Shown: one piece after another, positions 13,488 to 15,144 of the stretch
How the letters are laid out: every line of letters starts with the position of its first letter
How positions within the stretch are numbered: the stretch's first letter is position 1
Source of the DNA: JBGSLA01 sp041740935
GTDB lineage: Bacteria > Desulfobacterota > Desulfobaccia > Desulfobaccales > 0-14-0-80-60-11
DNA length: 15,144 nt
Direction of reading: 5' to 3'
Assembly: GCA_041740935.1 (NCBI GenBank)
Contig: JBGSLA010000263.1
Location: 1-15,144 of the forward strand
Program-made: the position numbers and the translations under genes
Notes under the pieces: generated by a model
What the model was told of the DNA's origin: nothing
What the model saw: only the letters and a program-made list of their open reading frames with translations
Databases searched by the model: none

Positions 13488-14453
13488 ATGAACAGTGCGT
13501 CAAACCAATCCCTGATCACCATCGGCTTTGCTTCCCACCGGCTCGAGGTGCTGCCGGTCATTCAGGAGGAGATGGCACGGCACCAGGCCATCGCCCTGGA
13601 GGAGCCGCCGGAGGAGGACTTCGCCGATTTTCTGAGGGGCGACCTTGCCGCGGCCGACTACCTGGCCGACAAGGACGTGGAATTTCCGGAGTTCAGCCTG
13701 CGGCAGCTCGACCTGGTCAAGGGTCTTTATGAGCAAAAAAAAGCCATTTTTCAGGTGGAGCCCTATCAGGAAAAGCTGATTAAAATTCATGAGTTGCTGG
13801 CCGCGGGGCATCCCCGGGCTGAGGTGGAGCCCCGCCCGGAGTTCAGGGAGATTTACGGGGCCGAAAGCGCGGCCGGCCGCACCCTCCTGACCTTCTACGC
13901 CGCGGCCCACACCGCGCCTTTCACCCGGGTGGTGGCCGCGGTCAAGGAATTCGCCCGAACCGACGCGGCCCGCTTCCGCCTCCGGGACGGCATGCGGGCC
14001 GAGGCCCTGGCGCCGCTCGCCGCCCAATTTCCCCGCCTGTATGTGGAGGCCGGTTACATCCACTTGTTTTTGATCAAAGCCCTGGCCCGGCGGTTGAACG
14101 GCAAAGTGCGCCTTAAGCCCAAGTTCGTGTTGGCCGCGAGGGCGCTGCCGGCCCTGGGCCGGCCCCGGCCCCTGGGACCCGGCGATCTTTTGACCCTGCA
14201 CTATATTTTCGGCGGCCAGATTGCCCCGGAGAAGGAAAACCTGCTGGCGGCCCGCAGCCTGATCCATATCCAGCTGTTGAACAAAAGCGAACTGGCCCCC
14301 GGTGCCGACCCCACCCCCCACCTCACCGACGAGATTCGGGCCGTCCGGCTGTCCGGCCGCCTGTCCCTGGAGGACTGCGCGGCGCTGTACCCTCAGATTC
14401 GCCAGGCGCCCCCTGAGGAGGCGGTGGCGGCGCTGGGCCGCTATCTGGCCTGA
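13488..14453 (+). CDS. Conserved-looking protein of unknown function (321 aa)
   Basis: I do not recognise this protein with confidence. It starts with a beta-strand-like ITIGFASHRLEVLPVIQEEM and IALEEPP, and continues with acidic, helix-rich sequence (FPEFSLRQLDLVKGLYEQKK) and KAIFQVEPYQEKL. The early His, the spaced Glu residues and the strand-helix pattern faintly recall the TraB/EreA/ChaN-like superfamily, but this is only a visual impression. There is no signal peptide, membrane segment or cysteine-rich motif; it is probably cytoplasmic. Codon use matches the neighbouring core genes and the frame is intact, so it is a real gene. No good ribosome site precedes the ATG; the nearest purine-rich AAGAGG is about 25 nt away. 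It stands alone after the repeat region and converges with fabD. Confidence 0.8.
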   Translation: MNSASNQSLITIGFASHRLEVLPVIQEEMARHQAIALEEPPEEDFADFLRGDLAAADYLADKDVEFPEFSLRQLDLVKGLYEQKKAIFQVEPYQEKLIKIHELLAAGHPRAEVEPRPEFREIYGAESAAGRTLLTFYAAAHTAPFTRVVAAVKEFARTDAARFRLRDGMRAEALAPLAAQFPRLYVEAGYIHLFLIKALARRLNGKVRLKPKFVLAARALPALGRPRPLGPGDLLTLHYIFGGQIAPEKENLLAARSLIHIQLLNKSELAPGADPTPHLTDEIRAVRLSGRLSLEDCAALYPQIRQAPPEEAVAALGRYLA

Positions 14454-14466
14454 AAGGTTTTTTTGT

Positions 14467-14504
14467 GGGGGAGGGCCTGGGGCCGCGGGCCCCTGCCCTC
14501 CCCC
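14467..14504. terminator. Long GC-rich hairpin between convergent genes (candidate shared terminator)
   Basis: GGGGGAGGG (14467-14475) pairs with CCCTCCCCC (14496-14504), and inside it GGGGCC pairs with GGCCCC around GCG. It lies in the 70-bp gap where the 321-aa gene and fabD converge. A run of T precedes it on the plus strand and none follows on either strand, so it is not a textbook intrinsic terminator; a U-tract-free bidirectional one is possible. Confidence 0.45.
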
Positions 14505-14523
14505 CAGAATGACTTTCCAGTGA

Positions 14524-15144
14524 TTAGATGGTATTCATTTGGGACAGGAAGCCTTCCAGACCGGCCCGGTTCTCCACGTTGAAAAAGCGCTCCGGGGGCT
14601 CCTGGGGGAGGATTTTGCGCACCAGGCCCTTGAGGACGTTTTTGGGGCCCACTTCCACCCAGGTGTCCACGCCGCTTTCCTTCAGGTTCAGGATAAGGTC
14701 GGCCCAGCGCACCGGGGAGGTCAGCTGCCCGGACATGGCCTGGCGCAGGCGCTCCGGGTCGGATTCGGGGGCGGCTGTGGCGTTGAGGTAGATGGGCAGG
14801 CGCGGGGCGTGAAAAGTCAAAGTGGCCAAAAGCGCGGCAAAGTCAGGCCCTGCTTCGGTCATCAGGGGCGAATGCCAGGCCCCCGAGACCTTGAGGGGCA
14901 CCACCCGGGCGCCTGCGGCCTTGGCCGCGTCCCCGGCCTTAGCCACCAGTTCTTTGGTCCCGGAAATGACGGTTTGCTCCGGGGTGTTGAAATTGGCCAG
15001 GGCCAGGGGGCCTTCGGCCAGAAGCGGTTTCAGGGTCTCGGCCAATCGGTCGGGGGCCAGGCCGATGACCGCGGCCATGGCGCCGGGATGGCGCTCCGCC
15101 TCCCGCTGCATGAGGCGGCCCCGCTCCCGGACGGCCTTCAGGGT
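14524..15144 (-). CDS. fabD: Malonyl-CoA:ACP transacylase, C-terminal part; 5' end beyond the window
   Basis: FabD moves malonyl from CoA to acyl carrier protein to feed fatty acid synthesis. The visible 206 codons enter at TLKAVRERGRLMQREAE, matching the RGRLMQ motif in the middle of the family. They continue through AAVIGL, NFNTPEQTVISG, the catalytic histidine in SGAWHSPLM (codon at 14872-14874), LYLN-like IYLNATA, QLTSPVRW and VEVGPKNVLKGLVRK. The nucleophilic serine (GHSLGE motif) would lie upstream, outside the window. The C-terminal end is intact, with a stop at 14524-14526. FabD usually sits among fab genes, so those are expected to the right of this window; none is visible here. Confidence 0.95.
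   Translation of the reverse strand, partial: TLKAVRERGRLMQREAERHPGAMAAVIGLAPDRLAETLKPLLAEGPLALANFNTPEQTVISGTKELVAKAGDAAKAAGARVVPLKVSGAWHSPLMTEAGPDFAALLATLTFHAPRLPIYLNATAAPESDPERLRQAMSGQLTSPVRWADLILNLKESGVDTWVEVGPKNVLKGLVRKILPQEPPERFFNVENRAGLEGFLSQMNTI

Noticed and set aside
14467..14504. Textbook Rho-independent terminator for the 321-aa gene
   Set aside because: The T-run lies before the hairpin, not after it, on the plus strand; kept only as a low-confidence shared terminator.

Overview
This is a GC-rich window, probably from a Desulfobacterota-type (deltaproteobacterial) genome. That guess rests on general composition, the gene style and the intergenic palindromes; no marker gene fixes the taxon. 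It has two halves that meet at a 531-bp intergenic region (9920-10450).

Left half (1-9919, all minus strand): a tightly packed run of seven genes read from right to left. They encode a DegT/StrS-type PLP aminotransferase, a radical SAM/SPASM protein, a TylF/MycF-type O-methyltransferase, a WbqC-like protein, a glycosyltransferase-methyltransferase fusion (894 aa), a 1117-aa multidomain fusion (sulfotransferase-like stub, SPASM, radical SAM, methyltransferase), and the first 60 codons of a glutamine-dependent asparagine synthetase. Neighbours overlap by 1-58 nt or lie 5 nt apart, so this looks like one translationally coupled operon. The mix of aminosugar, methylation, glycosyl transfer and amidation genes fits a surface polysaccharide or glycan-modification locus. 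The most unusual feature is a roughly 75-residue module with the core TSDNSDPRTNGR, present once in the 894-aa protein and twice in the 1117-aa protein, always at the joint between catalytic domains.

Right half (10391-13115, plus strand): a housekeeping operon, rplM-rpsI-argC-truA. A good sigma-70-type promoter precedes rplM, and its -35 box lies inside a perfect palindrome. After truA comes a 372-bp gene-free stretch full of palindromic repeats. It is followed by an unrecognised 321-aa protein (plus strand) and, convergent to it, the 3' part of fabD (minus strand), which runs off the window. A long GC-rich hairpin separates those two genes.

No tRNA, rRNA, CRISPR array, insertion sequence or riboswitch was recognised.
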